The translations under genes and the position numbers were made by a program. From assembly GCA_947627055.1 (NCBI GenBank), contig CANQUS010000007.1:1-64000 (forward strand): a DNA stretch of 64,000 nucleotides, read 5' to 3'. This document shows, piece after piece, positions 51,780 through 60,168 of the stretch. The notes under the pieces are model-generated. The model saw nothing but the letters and a program-made list of their open reading frames with translations, was not told the origin of the DNA and made no database searches. The stretch is from an uncultured Clostridia bacterium (GTDB taxonomy: Bacteria; Bacillota; Clostridia; Oscillospirales; Acutalibacteraceae). Within the stretch, counting starts at the first letter, position 1; every line of letters begins with the position of its first letter.

Positions 51780-53045
51780 ATGAAAAAAAATATAATAAAT
51801 CTGATACCCGTATTTCTTTCGGTTTTTTTGTTGATCGGTACGATTGTGCTGTCGTCCTTACTCCCCGAAAAGTCCCCGAATAGCGAGATAAATAATAAAA
51901 GCAAAAGCAGCTGTGAGGTTAATGCTGTCGAAACCATGTCAATAGTCAGTACAGAAACAGATGAGGAAATGCGTGCTGTGTGGGTGCCGTATATGTCTCT
52001 CAATATGAATGATACCGACAGAAGCGAGGAGGCATTTAAAGAAAAGTTTGACGCTATTATTCAAAAATGTCTTAAAAATAAGCTCAACACGATCATAATT
52101 CACGTTCGCCCGAACGGTGACTCACTATACCCGTCAAAATACTTTCCGTGGTCTGATATATTAACAGGACGTCAAGGAAAAGATCCGGGCTACGATCCTC
52201 TTGAATATATAATTAAAGCCGCGCACGAAAATAATGTCAAAGTCCACGCATGGATAAATCCCCTGAGAATAAGATTTTCAAAAACCCCTGCGGACTTTTC
52301 GGAGGATAACCCCTATGTCATCTGGAAAAACGATAATATCAAGGAAAATGATAGCTATACCTTTGAAAGCGGAAGTAATATATATTATAATCCCGCATAC
52401 AAGGAGGTACGTGAGCTGATAATCAACGGCGTTAGGGAAATCGTAGAAAACTATGATGTTGACGGTATACACTTTGACGATTATTTTTATCCTACAGACG
52501 ACGAAAAATGCGATGAAGCTGACTACAAAAAATACGTTTCTGCCGTAGGTAAAGACTATACTCCGCTTTCACATTCCGAGTGGCGAAAGGCAAATATAAA
52601 TGTACTCATTTCAGGTGTATACTCCGCTGTACATGAGATAAATAACAATGTAAAATTCGGGATCTCACCTCAGTGCAACACTGAAAATGATGAAAAAATA
52701 TCTGCTGACGTTATTTCATGGGGAAGTATTTCCGGATATGTCGATTACTTGTGTCCTCAAATTTATGTAAGCAACACACATCCCTATCTTCCATTCAAGA
52801 AATCAGCAGATGAATGGCGTGACATCATAAAGAACAAAAACGTAAAATACTACATAGGTCTGGGAGTGTATAAAGCAGGCAGTGACAGCGATAACGGAAC
52901 ATGGCTTGTTTCGGATGAGATACTTAAAAATCAGGTTTTATACGGAAGAAGTATAAACTGTGACGGCTTTATGCTCTACTCCTATGACTATCTCGACACT
53001 GAGAACACAAAAGCCGAGGTACAGAATGTTATCGCGTTATTTTAG
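51780..53045 (+). CDS. GHL10-family glycoside hydrolase (YngK-like), membrane-anchored or secreted
   Basis: The protein starts with a hydrophobic signal or anchor (NIINLIPVFLSVFLLIGTIVLSSLL, about 5-29), then the glycosyl-hydrolase-like barrel (GHL10, formerly DUF187): MRAVWVPYMSLNMND, LNTIIIHVRPNGDSLYPSKYFPWSDILTG, DPLEYIIKAAHENNVKVHAWINPLR, GVREIVENYDVDGIHFDDYFYP and DYLCPQIYVSN. YngK-type proteins may cut peptidoglycan or another glycan outside the cell. ATG 51780 is better than the track start 51717, giving 421 residues. A small convergent membrane protein gene follows. Confidence 0.88.
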   Translation: MKKNIINLIPVFLSVFLLIGTIVLSSLLPEKSPNSEINNKSKSSCEVNAVETMSIVSTETDEEMRAVWVPYMSLNMNDTDRSEEAFKEKFDAIIQKCLKNKLNTIIIHVRPNGDSLYPSKYFPWSDILTGRQGKDPGYDPLEYIIKAAHENNVKVHAWINPLRIRFSKTPADFSEDNPYVIWKNDNIKENDSYTFESGSNIYYNPAYKEVRELIINGVREIVENYDVDGIHFDDYFYPTDDEKCDEADYKKYVSAVGKDYTPLSHSEWRKANINVLISGVYSAVHEINNNVKFGISPQCNTENDEKISADVISWGSISGYVDYLCPQIYVSNTHPYLPFKKSADEWRDIIKNKNVKYYIGLGVYKAGSDSDNGTWLVSDEILKNQVLYGRSINCDGFMLYSYDYLDTENTKAEVQNVIALF

Positions 53046-53101
53046 CGGACGATCATAATGTATAACGGAGTGTTTAATAATTGCTATATAGTTAAAAGGT
53101 T

Positions 53102-53389
53102 TTATGCTCCGATAGATGTTACTTTGGAGATAAGGATATTTATTCCCAAAATAAATAAGCAGACAGCGCCTAATGCTGCCACAATACACAATATTAAATT
53201 AACGACCTCGATCTTTTTGTTTTCTTTCTTTTTTATCATATCAATAGATACTTTTATACAGATTATATCTATAAATAAGGGAATAATGCTTAAAACAAGG
53301 TTATGTGTAAACAAAAACATCAAATAGGCAATTATATTTATACCGTTCAGCACTAAGGAAAGGGCTATTTCCTTAAAAAATCTTTTCAT
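53102..53389 (-). CDS. small membrane protein of unknown function
   Basis: The 95-residue product has three hydrophobic helices (about 8-27, 30-48 and 62-85) with a Lys/Glu-rich cytoplasmic loop KKKENKKIEV between. ATG 53389 follows GGAGAG with 7 nt spacing, which favours this minus-strand ORF over the overlapping plus ORF 53058-53327. The family is not recognised. It lies 79 nt after rsmF on the same strand and converges with the GHL10 gene. Confidence 0.6.
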   Translation of the reverse strand: MKRFFKEIALSLVLNGINIIAYLMFLFTHNLVLSIIPLFIDIICIKVSIDMIKKKENKKIEVVNLILCIVAALGAVCLFILGINILISKVTSIGA

Positions 53390-53468
53390 ATTTCAACTCT
53401 CCAACCTTTTGATTTAAGATATAAACACTTTCAAAGTAAGTATATTTTTTATTCGCCGGATATATTTG

Positions 53469-54812
53469 TTAAATTCTAAGCCCCTTAGGATATTTATTTT
53501 TTAACCTTCCTCCCGAGCATTTTCCGAAACCGCAGGATATACCTTCAACAGCAAAAAGTGTGTATCCGCTCTCGCCGCAGCAGTCTATCTCCTCACCTCT
53601 GAGAAACCGCATAACCTCGGGCTCGTCCTGACTAAAATCAAGAGTTCTGTTAAAAAATTCGGGCGGAAAGGCTGAAAAAAGTGCATGAGCAGGCTCTATC
53701 CTGTTTTTCTTGATTTCACCTATAAGAACGCCCGCGCGTATAACACCTAAACCGTTAAGCTTCGGAATATTGTTCGGGAAAAGATAAGCCCTGCTGGCTA
53801 TCACCTCGATATTACCCGCAGGAAATATTTTGAATACCTCTTTTAGAAAATTCTCAACGATCTTGACCGATGTGCTATTACTGTCAAATTTATAGGGAGA
53901 TTCGCTTGGTGGATCACTGCCCTTTTTTACTAGCCTGATCATAAACTGTCCCTCGCCGCCTTCAAGGGGACTTATACGCACTCCGCCTTCTATACAGCTC
54001 TTGCGTCCGAAATTCACCTTAACTTTATCGACATAAAACTCGTCATGGCATTGTAAAAACTTATCTATAACTCCTTCATTTTCCTCTTGCGAAAAAGTAC
54101 AGGTAGAGTACACAATAGAGCCTCCTGCCCTAACAGCTTCCGCAGCTGATTCGAGAATAGACAGCTGCCTTTCGGCACAGACCCGCACCTGTTCACGGCT
54201 CCATTCATCTAAAGCCTTTGGATTTTTGCGGAACATACCCTCGCCCGAGCAGGGCGCGTCTACAAGCACCTTGTCAAAAAAGCCCTTCAAGCTGTCGCAT
54301 AAGGCTTCGGGACTGCAGTTTGAAATAACCGCCGATCTGACACCCATTCGCTCAAGGTTCGACAAAAGGATCTGCGAACGGGATTTAACGATTTCATTTG
54401 ACCAAAGAAGCCCGCTATGATCCAGCAATGCGGCGATCTGCGAGGACTTGCCTCCCGGAGCGGCACACAGATCGAGAACTCTATCCCCCTTATGAATATC
54501 AAGAAGCGTTACCGGCGCCGACGCTGACGGCTCCTGAACATAGAATCCGCCCGCATGATGGATAGGAGAATTTCCCAATCCCTCAATGTCGCTGTTTATA
54601 TAATATCCGTTCAAATACAGAGGCGATTTTTCCGGTTCAAACGGCAAAAGACTTTTAATTTTATCATATGAGATTTTTAGTGTGTTAACGCTTATTCCTC
54701 TAAACGGCTTTTCTTCATATGAGGATAAAAACCTTTCGTAATCCTCTCCGAAAACCTTTCTCGCTTCATCGAGAAAATCTTGTTTTAAAAAATCCGTATG
54801 CACATATATCAC
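53469..54812 (-). CDS. RsmF/RsmB-type rRNA (cytosine-C5) methyltransferase
   Basis: This enzyme methylates cytosine C5 in rRNA or tRNA with S-adenosylmethionine. DLCAAPGGKSSQIAALL (about 110-126) is the SAM motif, DAPCSGEGMFRKNPKAL holds the first catalytic Cys with the PC motif, and YSTCTFSQEENEGVIDKFL holds the second, in TC. After about residue 300 comes a C-terminal RsmF-like domain. At 447 residues it is similar to RsmF/YebU. The start appears to be GTG 54812 without a clear ribosome site, near the promoter 54837-54865, so the leader is very short. Target not determined. Confidence 0.9.
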   Translation of the reverse strand: MIYVHTDFLKQDFLDEARKVFGEDYERFLSSYEEKPFRGISVNTLKISYDKIKSLLPFEPEKSPLYLNGYYINSDIEGLGNSPIHHAGGFYVQEPSASAPVTLLDIHKGDRVLDLCAAPGGKSSQIAALLDHSGLLWSNEIVKSRSQILLSNLERMGVRSAVISNCSPEALCDSLKGFFDKVLVDAPCSGEGMFRKNPKALDEWSREQVRVCAERQLSILESAAEAVRAGGSIVYSTCTFSQEENEGVIDKFLQCHDEFYVDKVKVNFGRKSCIEGGVRISPLEGGEGQFMIRLVKKGSDPPSESPYKFDSNSTSVKIVENFLKEVFKIFPAGNIEVIASRAYLFPNNIPKLNGLGVIRAGVLIGEIKKNRIEPAHALFSAFPPEFFNRTLDFSQDEPEVMRFLRGEEIDCCGESGYTLFAVEGISCGFGKCSGGRLKNKYPKGLRI

Positions 54813-54836
54813 TCATAGCATTTAAAAATCATTTAT

Positions 54837-54865
54837 ATTATATCATACAAACTGTCTTTTTTCAA
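54837..54865 (-). promoter_or_regulatory. promoter of the rRNA methyltransferase gene
   Basis: Minus strand TTGAAA-N17-TATAAT, perfect -10, about 25 nt before the GTG start, so the leader is very short. Confidence 0.75.
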
Positions 54866-54918
54866 CAAAATATTTTGATTCGGCTGCTATGTTAATCAAA
54901 AGCATACAAATTTTGTAC

Positions 54919-54947
54919 TTGTCAATTTATCGTGATTTTGATATAAT
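54919..54947 (+). promoter_or_regulatory. promoter of proB-unknown-proA
   Basis: TTGTCA-N17-TATAAT on the plus strand, about 43 nt before proB, divergent from the methyltransferase promoter. Confidence 0.8.
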
Positions 54948-54989
54948 ACATTAGAAAGAATACTTGTGAAAAATCTTTAAAATATAGGA

Positions 54990-55796
54990 ATGACTGAATT
55001 GAACGAGATATTGTCAAGAAGAATTGTTGTAAAGGTCGGAACATCGACACTTACATATGAAAACGGAAAGCTAAACATCAACCGTATCGAGCAGCTCTGT
55101 AAGGTTTTAAGCGATCTGCAGAATATGGGCAAACAAATAATACTTGTAAGCTCCGGCGCTATAGGCGTAGGCTTCGGTAAGCTGAATATGCCCGAACGAC
55201 CTAAGGAAACACGTTATAAGCAAGCCGTCGCGGCTGTCGGACAATGTGAGCTTATGTTCATGTATGATAAATTTTTTGGCGAGTATAATCACACTGTTGC
55301 ACAGATATTGCTTACAAGAAACGTTTTGCTGAATGAGCATCTCAGACAAAATGCTTACAATACCTTCAGCACACTTCTTGAGATGGGCGTCATACCTATT
55401 GTAAACGAAAATGACACCGTTGCCATCGACGAGCTTGTCGGAAATAATTTCGGAGATAATGATAATCTGTCGGCTATCGTCGCCGACCTGGTAGATGCGG
55501 ATCTTCTTGCGATACTTACCGATATTGACGGGCTGTATGATTCAGACCCGCGAGTCAACAAGGACGCTAAGCACATTGACGTTGTGACATACATAGATGA
55601 CAATATTCGTCAGATGGCAGGCGGAACAGGCTCTAACAGAGGAACAGGCGGTATGATAACCAAGGTAACCGCCGCCGCTGTCGCCAATGAAGCCGGAATC
55701 AACTGCTGCGTAATGAATGGCAATGATCCTCACAAGCTTCGCGACCTGATAGTTGATAAAAAACAGGTGGGGACACTCTTCCTTGCAGGCAATTAG
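54990..55796 (+). CDS. proB: glutamate 5-kinase
   Basis: ProB phosphorylates glutamate as the first step of proline synthesis. The amino-acid-kinase fold shows VVKVGTSTLT (about 11-20), ILVSSGAIGVGFGKL (about 50-64), VPIVNENDTVAID-like VIPIVNENDTVAI and GDNDNLSAIVADLVDADLLAILTDIDGLYDSDPR, and GTGGMITKVTAA near the end. Length is 268: there is no C-terminal PUA domain as in E. coli (367), as is usual for short ProB forms. ATG 54990 lies too near AGGA; TTG 54999 is an alternative. An unknown gene intervenes before proA. Confidence 0.95.
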   Translation: MTELNEILSRRIVVKVGTSTLTYENGKLNINRIEQLCKVLSDLQNMGKQIILVSSGAIGVGFGKLNMPERPKETRYKQAVAAVGQCELMFMYDKFFGEYNHTVAQILLTRNVLLNEHLRQNAYNTFSTLLEMGVIPIVNENDTVAIDELVGNNFGDNDNLSAIVADLVDADLLAILTDIDGLYDSDPRVNKDAKHIDVVTYIDDNIRQMAGGTGSNRGTGGMITKVTAAAVANEAGINCCVMNGNDPHKLRDLIVDKKQVGTLFLAGN

Positions 55797-55817
55797 TAGA
55801 ATTAGGAGGGAGAAACA

Positions 55818-56444
55818 TTGCTTAAAACCGAGAAAATCTCAGTTATGAATTTTGAAAACGCGATTCGCGGCGCACGAAACCCTCTTAACAGTTGGGCAAG
55901 GAGCGACAGCTACTATGACGATAAAGGGATGTATATTTTCGGCGAAAATGACCTTGCTCTCGCGAAAAAGCTTGCACGGGCAGGAAGCGACCATAGAAAG
56001 TATCTTCGTCAGATTTTTGTTTCGGTAGATGTCACAGCCCCGATGTACTGGTGGAAGGAGTATGACACATACAAGGTCGCTACAGTAGCAAACTCAACAA
56101 GCACAATGCACAAGATCCACAGCAGGGAATTTTCCAGGAAGGATTTCAGTACAGACGAGCTCGATGAGGAATCCCTTGCTTTTTTTGATACCGTTATCGC
56201 AGCGCTTGAAAAACTGAGAATAAAATATATCGAAACAAAGGATAAGCAGTATTGGTACGATATGATCCAACTGCTTCCGTCAAGCTATAATCAGATGAGA
56301 ACCTGTACATTGAATTATGAAACACTGATAAATATATATTACGCGCGAAAAAACCATAAGCTTAACGAGTGGCACATATTCTGCGACTTTATAAAGGCAT
56401 TACCGTATGCAAAAGATTTAATACTTATTAAAGATGAGGTGTAA
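55818..56444 (+). CDS. unknown protein inside the proBA operon
   Basis: The 208-residue soluble protein starts at TTG 55818, 7 nt after AGGAGGG, only 21 nt from proB and 3 nt from proA, so it is cotranscribed. It carries features I have seen in phage- and Clostridia-encoded proteins of unknown role: RGARNPLNSWARSD, GENDLALAKKLARAGSDHRKYLRQIFVSVDVTAPMYWWKEYDTYKV, NSTSTMHKIHSR, and QLLPSSYNQMRTCTLNYETL. These have a ThyX-like flavour (nucleotide and His/Arg/Ser-rich loops) but no clear ThyX motif RHR. I do not assign a function. It has no known role in proline synthesis. Confidence 0.8.
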   Translation: MLKTEKISVMNFENAIRGARNPLNSWARSDSYYDDKGMYIFGENDLALAKKLARAGSDHRKYLRQIFVSVDVTAPMYWWKEYDTYKVATVANSTSTMHKIHSREFSRKDFSTDELDEESLAFFDTVIAALEKLRIKYIETKDKQYWYDMIQLLPSSYNQMRTCTLNYETLINIYYARKNHKLNEWHIFCDFIKALPYAKDLILIKDEV

Positions 56445-56447
56445 TAA

Positions 56448-57692
56448 ATGACCGTACTTGAAGAGATGGGCAAAAAGGCAAAAGAGGCTGCCCGAACACT
56501 GTCAATTATGGGCGAAGAAAAGAATGAGGCTCTGAGGCTGATCGCCGATGCTCTTATTAAAAATACTGATGCTATCCTCGCGGCAAATAAGCTTGACGTG
56601 GATAACGGTCGCGCAAGCGGGCTGTCGGAATCTTTATTAGACAGGCTCAGCTTGAACAAAACCCGCATTGAGGGCATGGCGCAGGGAGTTCTGGATGTCG
56701 CGGCTCTCCCCGATCCTATCGGTACAGTGATCAGCGGCAGTAAACGTCCGAACGGGTTGAATATAACTAAAGTTCGTGTTCCTATTGGAGTTATAGGGAT
56801 AATTTTTGAGGCTCGTCCGAACGTTACCTCCGACGCGGCTTCACTTTGTCTTAAAAGCGGAAACGCCGTTATTCTTCGCGGAGGCAAGGAAGCGATAAAT
56901 TCAAATAAGTGTATAGCCGATGTCATGAGAGACGCTCTTAATAAGTCAAAGCTCGACAGGAACTGTATTCAGCTTATAGAGGACACAACGCGTCGATCCT
57001 CTGTAGAGCTAATGAGTCTTACCGAATATCTTGACCTGCTTATCCCACGCGGCGGAGCGGGACTTATTAAAGCTGTTGTCGAGAACGCGAAAGTACCCGT
57101 TATCGAAACGGGTGTAGGCAACTGCCACATCTATGTTGACGAAAGCGCGGATATCGATATGGCGGCTAATATCATATATAACGCAAAAACCTCACGTCCG
57201 TCTGTATGCAACGCCATTGAAACGATTCTTGTTCACAAAAATATAGCTGAAAAAGCCCTGCCCGTTATCAAGGCAAGGCTCGATGAAAAAAATGTGGAGC
57301 TTCGCGGCTGTGAACTCACAAGAAAGATCCTCGGCGACAGCGTTATTCTCGCAAAGGAATCCGACTGGAGTACAGAATATTTAGATTATATTCTTGCGGT
57401 CAAAGTCGTAGATTCCATTGACGAGGCGATTGCGCATATAGCAAAATATTCAAGCGGACACAGCGAGTGTATAGTCACCTCTGACTACAGAAACGCGACT
57501 CGCTTTAAAAACGAAATAGACGCTGCCGCAGTATATGTTAACGCTTCAACGAGATTTACTGACGGCGGAATGTTCGGTCTGGGTGCGGAGATCGGTATCT
57601 CCACTCAAAAAATACACGCAAGAGGTCCTATGGGGCTTAACGAACTCACCTCGATGAAATTTATCATCGAGGGAGACGGACAAATCAGATAA
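56448..57692 (+). CDS. proA: gamma-glutamyl phosphate reductase
   Basis: ProA reduces gamma-glutamyl phosphate to glutamate semialdehyde with NADPH. It is an aldehyde-dehydrogenase-fold enzyme with VRVPIGVIGIIFEARPNVTSDAASLCLKSGNAVILRGGKEA (about 100-145), LIPRGGAGLIKAVVENAKVPVIETGVGNCHIYVD with the family region, the catalytic Cys in SRPSVCNAIET (about 255), and the C-terminal ASTRFTDGGMFGLGAEIGISTQKIHARGPMGL. Length 414 is normal. ATG 56448 follows GAGGTG. It overlaps the 3' end of the convergent small gene by 8 nt. Confidence 0.97.
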   Translation: MTVLEEMGKKAKEAARTLSIMGEEKNEALRLIADALIKNTDAILAANKLDVDNGRASGLSESLLDRLSLNKTRIEGMAQGVLDVAALPDPIGTVISGSKRPNGLNITKVRVPIGVIGIIFEARPNVTSDAASLCLKSGNAVILRGGKEAINSNKCIADVMRDALNKSKLDRNCIQLIEDTTRRSSVELMSLTEYLDLLIPRGGAGLIKAVVENAKVPVIETGVGNCHIYVDESADIDMAANIIYNAKTSRPSVCNAIETILVHKNIAEKALPVIKARLDEKNVELRGCELTRKILGDSVILAKESDWSTEYLDYILAVKVVDSIDEAIAHIAKYSSGHSECIVTSDYRNATRFKNEIDAAAVYVNASTRFTDGGMFGLGAEIGISTQKIHARGPMGLNELTSMKFIIEGDGQIR

Positions 57693-58002
57693 GCAGATAC
57701 AGCAACGCAAGCATAAGCTCGCTGTTTTCCTCTTCGCCGCCAAGAAGAACAAGCAGCAGAATAATAAGACTTTTCTCCTTGTCCTTAAAAAGCTTTGCCA
57801 AAGCGCCGTCGGCCTCGTAATCACTATCATCGGTGAGGCTTTGCGTTTCTATTTCAGTATTTATTTCTTCTTTAGCTTTAGGACGACTTTCCTGCTGAGG
57901 CTGATTCTGCGCGGTCATCTTCTTAGCGCGCTGCTGCATATCACGGACACGCCGCACTGCTTCCTGCTGCATTCGCCCTATATCCTCATCTGATGGATTC
58001 AT
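57685..58002 (-). CDS. small unknown protein, third gene of a micro-operon
   Basis: The 105-residue protein starts NPSDEDIGRMQQEAVRRVRDMQQRAKKMTAQ, an amphipathic basic helix of about 35 residues with an arrangement of Arg and Gln, continues with a polar acidic linker, and ends with a hydrophobic helix (SLIILLLVLLGGEEENSELMLALLYLLI) that could be a membrane tail. ATG 58002 follows AAAGGAGGAG. It is the last of three genes. Its 3' end overlaps the convergent proA by 8 nt. I do not recognise the family. Confidence 0.72.
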   Translation of the reverse strand: MNPSDEDIGRMQQEAVRRVRDMQQRAKKMTAQNQPQQESRPKAKEEINTEIETQSLTDDSDYEADGALAKLFKDKEKSLIILLLVLLGGEEENSELMLALLYLLI

Positions 58003-58014
58003 GCTGCTCCTCCT

Positions 58015-58383
58015 TTACTTAAACAAGCTAAACATATCCGTTCCCTTTAAAAGAGGTAAAAGCTTTATGATTCTTATAAGACGGATTCCCTCGTCAAGCT
58101 TTTTCTGACGACTTTCACTCAAGAACGGGCGCATTGCCTTGAGCAGCGTTGTTGTTTCATCGTCCTCGCGAAATGAGTTCATAATAGGCATGAGCTTCAT
58201 CATAGTACTCATCATTTCAGGCGGAAACGATGAGGGCTCGGGTATTGATGGCGATACCTGCGAAGGTTCCGGAGTGGCTTCTTCATGATTGCCTTGACTC
58301 AAAAGCCCGCTTAATCCCTGTATTTTGCTCATGATTTCCGGATCATTCATCATTGACATGAGCTTTTGAGACATATCGTCCAT
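58015..58383 (-). CDS. small unknown protein, second gene of a micro-operon
   Basis: The 122-residue protein reads DDMSQKLMSMMNDPEIMSKIQGLSGLLSQG at the N-terminus, then a Pro/Ser/Glu linker (EATPEPSQVSPSIPEPSSFPPEM), then Met-rich and Leu-rich helices (TMMKLMPIMNSF, TLLKAMRPFLSESRQKKLDEGIRLIRIIKLLPLL). No membrane helix or signal peptide is clear. The pattern looks like an adaptor or scaffold. ATG 58383 is preceded by GGGGGAGAAATAG, which overlaps the end of the first small gene. It lies 12 nt upstream of the last gene. Confidence 0.75.
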   Translation of the reverse strand: MDDMSQKLMSMMNDPEIMSKIQGLSGLLSQGNHEEATPEPSQVSPSIPEPSSFPPEMMSTMMKLMPIMNSFREDDETTTLLKAMRPFLSESRQKKLDEGIRLIRIIKLLPLLKGTDMFSLFK

Positions 58384-58386
58384 AGG

Positions 58387-58542
58387 CTATTTCTCCCCCA
58401 TCAGCTTTTTAATTATTGCCTGTGCTTCGGGTGTCTTGAGTATACGCTCGGCTTCTGATTTATCAGCAAGGGCGTGCATAAGCTTATCGTGCTGATCCTT
58501 ATCAAGTCCTTTTATGAGCTTATCAATTTCTTTTTTATCCAT
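58387..58542 (-). CDS. 51-residue protein, first gene of a micro-operon (below the ORF-track cutoff)
   Basis: The track leaves this out because it is short. Translation from ATG 58542 is DKKEIDKLIKGLDKDQHDKLMHALADK... ending in KKLMGEK, a charged, helical chain with D-K/L repeats. GGTGGTGATTTTA precedes the ATG and the stop codon at 58387 lies 3 nt before the next start. The close spacing to two more small genes and the absence of other explanation make it a likely real gene, though I know no family. Confidence 0.7.
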   Translation of the reverse strand: MDKKEIDKLIKGLDKDQHDKLMHALADKSEAERILKTPEAQAIIKKLMGEK

Positions 58543-58603
58543 TAAAATCACCACCCATATATTTTATTCGGTCTAATAGCATTATATGTTATCGGAGGTC
58601 AAA

Positions 58604-59074
58604 ATGAGAATAGTAGTTGCATCGGATTCACATAAAGATTATTACTCTCTGCAAAAGGCGGTCCTGAGCCAACCGACTGCCGATGTTGTTGTTTTTTGCG
58701 GAGACGGAGAGGATGACATTGACACGCTGGAAATGAAATTTCCGGAGAAAATGATCATAGCTGTCAGAGGGAATGCCGACTGGTGTTCTGAAAAACGCTA
58801 TTCGGAGGAAATTGCGCTTGAGGGCAAAAATTTATTTATCACTCACGGTCATCTCTTCGGTGTAAAACATGATTATTCGCAGATAATAAATCAGGCGCAT
58901 TCCCTTAAGGCTGATATTCTGCTTTTCGGACACACTCATATACCTTATACTGATTATGATAACGGAATGTATATTTTAAATCCCGGCTCTATAGGCTATT
59001 CAGGTACATATGGTATTATTGATATTACAAAAGCAGGTATTGTTACCAACATAATAAACATTAACAATACATAA
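58604..59074 (+). CDS. YfcE/MJ0936-type metallophosphoesterase
   Basis: The 156-residue protein has the small single-domain phosphoesterase motifs: VASDSHKD (5-12), VFCGDGEDD, VRGNADW (GN[HA]D-like) and ITHGHLFGVKHD, then LLFGHTHIPY and LNPGSIG. This is the YfcE/MJ0936 subgroup, which usually hydrolyses simple phosphodiesters; the true substrate is unknown. ATG 58604 after GGAGGTC is better than the track start. The thioredoxin reductase-like gene follows 20 nt later, in one operon. Confidence 0.87.
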   Translation: MRIVVASDSHKDYYSLQKAVLSQPTADVVVFCGDGEDDIDTLEMKFPEKMIIAVRGNADWCSEKRYSEEIALEGKNLFITHGHLFGVKHDYSQIINQAHSLKADILLFGHTHIPYTDYDNGMYILNPGSIGYSGTYGIIDITKAGIVTNIININNT

Positions 59075-59094
59075 AAATTATGGAGGGATTAAAA

Positions 59095-60024
59095 TTGCGC
59101 TTTATTGATACTTTAATAATTGGAAGTGGACCCGCCGGTATGTCGGCGGCAATATATGCGGGTCGTGCCATGCTCTCTACCATCGTATGTGAAAGAGACT
59201 ATCTGTCTACGGGACAGATAATAGAAAGCGACTGTATTGATAACTATCCCGGACTGCCGAAAGTCGAGGGCTATGAGCTTGGCGAGAAATTCAAGGAACA
59301 CGCTCTCTCATATGGTACCGAGTTTATCGAGGATGAAGCTGTAAAAATTGAACGTTCCAACAGCGGAGAATATATCGTAAAATTTAAAAGCAACAGGACT
59401 CTCACCGCTAAAACTATAATTTACGCTGCCGGAGCTTCACACAGGAAGCTCGGAGTCGAGGGTGAGTTTTCTCTGCGCGGCGCGGGCGTTTCATACTGTG
59501 CGGTATGTGATGGGGCTTTCTATAAGGATAAGGTTGCTGCCGTTGTGGGAGGCGGCGATACAGCGCTCGGAGATGCGATGCTTCTCTCGAATATCTGCCG
59601 TGAGGTTTACATTATTTACAGAGGAAACGATCTGAGAGCGGCAAAGACGCTTCAAAGCAACGTGCGGGAAACAGGAAATATCAAAATTATTTATAATACC
59701 ATTGTGACGTCGATCAATGGAGAGAAAAAGCTTGAGTCGCTTTCGCTTAAAAATACATCTACCGATGAATGCGGTATCCTTATTGCCGACGGTCTTTTTA
59801 TTGCTATCGGCTCCGTACCAAATTCCGCGCTTGTAAGGGGAGTTGTTGACATTGATGAGAACGGCTATGTTATAGCTGATGAAACAGGCACGACCTCCGC
59901 TCCGGGAATTTTCGCGGCGGGCGATGTACGCACAAAGGCATTACGACAGATTGTGACAGCCGTTTCAGATGGAGCTAACGCGGCAATATCCGCAGAAAAA
60001 TATATAAATACTGTTAATCGTTGA
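59095..60024 (+). CDS. trxB: thioredoxin reductase-like flavoprotein
   Basis: The enzyme transfers electrons from NAD(P)H through FAD to a disulfide. It has the FAD motif IIGSGPAGMSAAIYAGRA (about 8-25), the redox pair CAVC near 133-136 (SYCAVCDGAFY), the NADPH motif VVGGGDTALGDA and the C-terminal FAAGDVRTKALRQIVTAVSDGANAA. TTG 59095 lies 7 nt after GGAGGG; the track ATG 59080 is inside that site. Length is 309, normal for TrxB. No thioredoxin or ferredoxin gene is adjacent, so the electron partner is unknown; the symbol is given by family. Confidence 0.9.
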   Translation: MRFIDTLIIGSGPAGMSAAIYAGRAMLSTIVCERDYLSTGQIIESDCIDNYPGLPKVEGYELGEKFKEHALSYGTEFIEDEAVKIERSNSGEYIVKFKSNRTLTAKTIIYAAGASHRKLGVEGEFSLRGAGVSYCAVCDGAFYKDKVAAVVGGGDTALGDAMLLSNICREVYIIYRGNDLRAAKTLQSNVRETGNIKIIYNTIVTSINGEKKLESLSLKNTSTDECGILIADGLFIAIGSVPNSALVRGVVDIDENGYVIADETGTTSAPGIFAAGDVRTKALRQIVTAVSDGANAAISAEKYINTVNR

Positions 60025-60031
60025 TTCAAGG

Positions 60032-60062
60032 GCTGTGATATGATTTTTATCACAGCTTTTTT
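60032..60062 (+). terminator. terminator after trxB
   Basis: GCTGTGATA pairs with TATCACAGC (9 bp), followed by TTTTTT on the plus strand, 8 nt past the trxB stop. Confidence 0.85.
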
Positions 60063-60097
60063 AGTGAATTTTAATTTAAATTCTGTTATTTTATAAA

Positions 60098-60126
60098 TTG
60101 CATGACAGTTATCCATGTGATATAAT
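60098..60126 (+). promoter_or_regulatory. promoter of typA
   Basis: TTGCAT-N17-TATAAT on the plus strand, about 43 nt before the ATG. Confidence 0.8.
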
Positions 60127-60168
60127 AAATTGTTAGCTAAATAAAGTATAAAAAGAGGGATTCTGAAA

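Noticed and set aside
53058-53327. 89-residue plus-strand ORF
   Set aside because: It overlaps a minus-strand membrane-protein ORF with a better ribosome site, and its hydrophobic stretch mirrors that gene.
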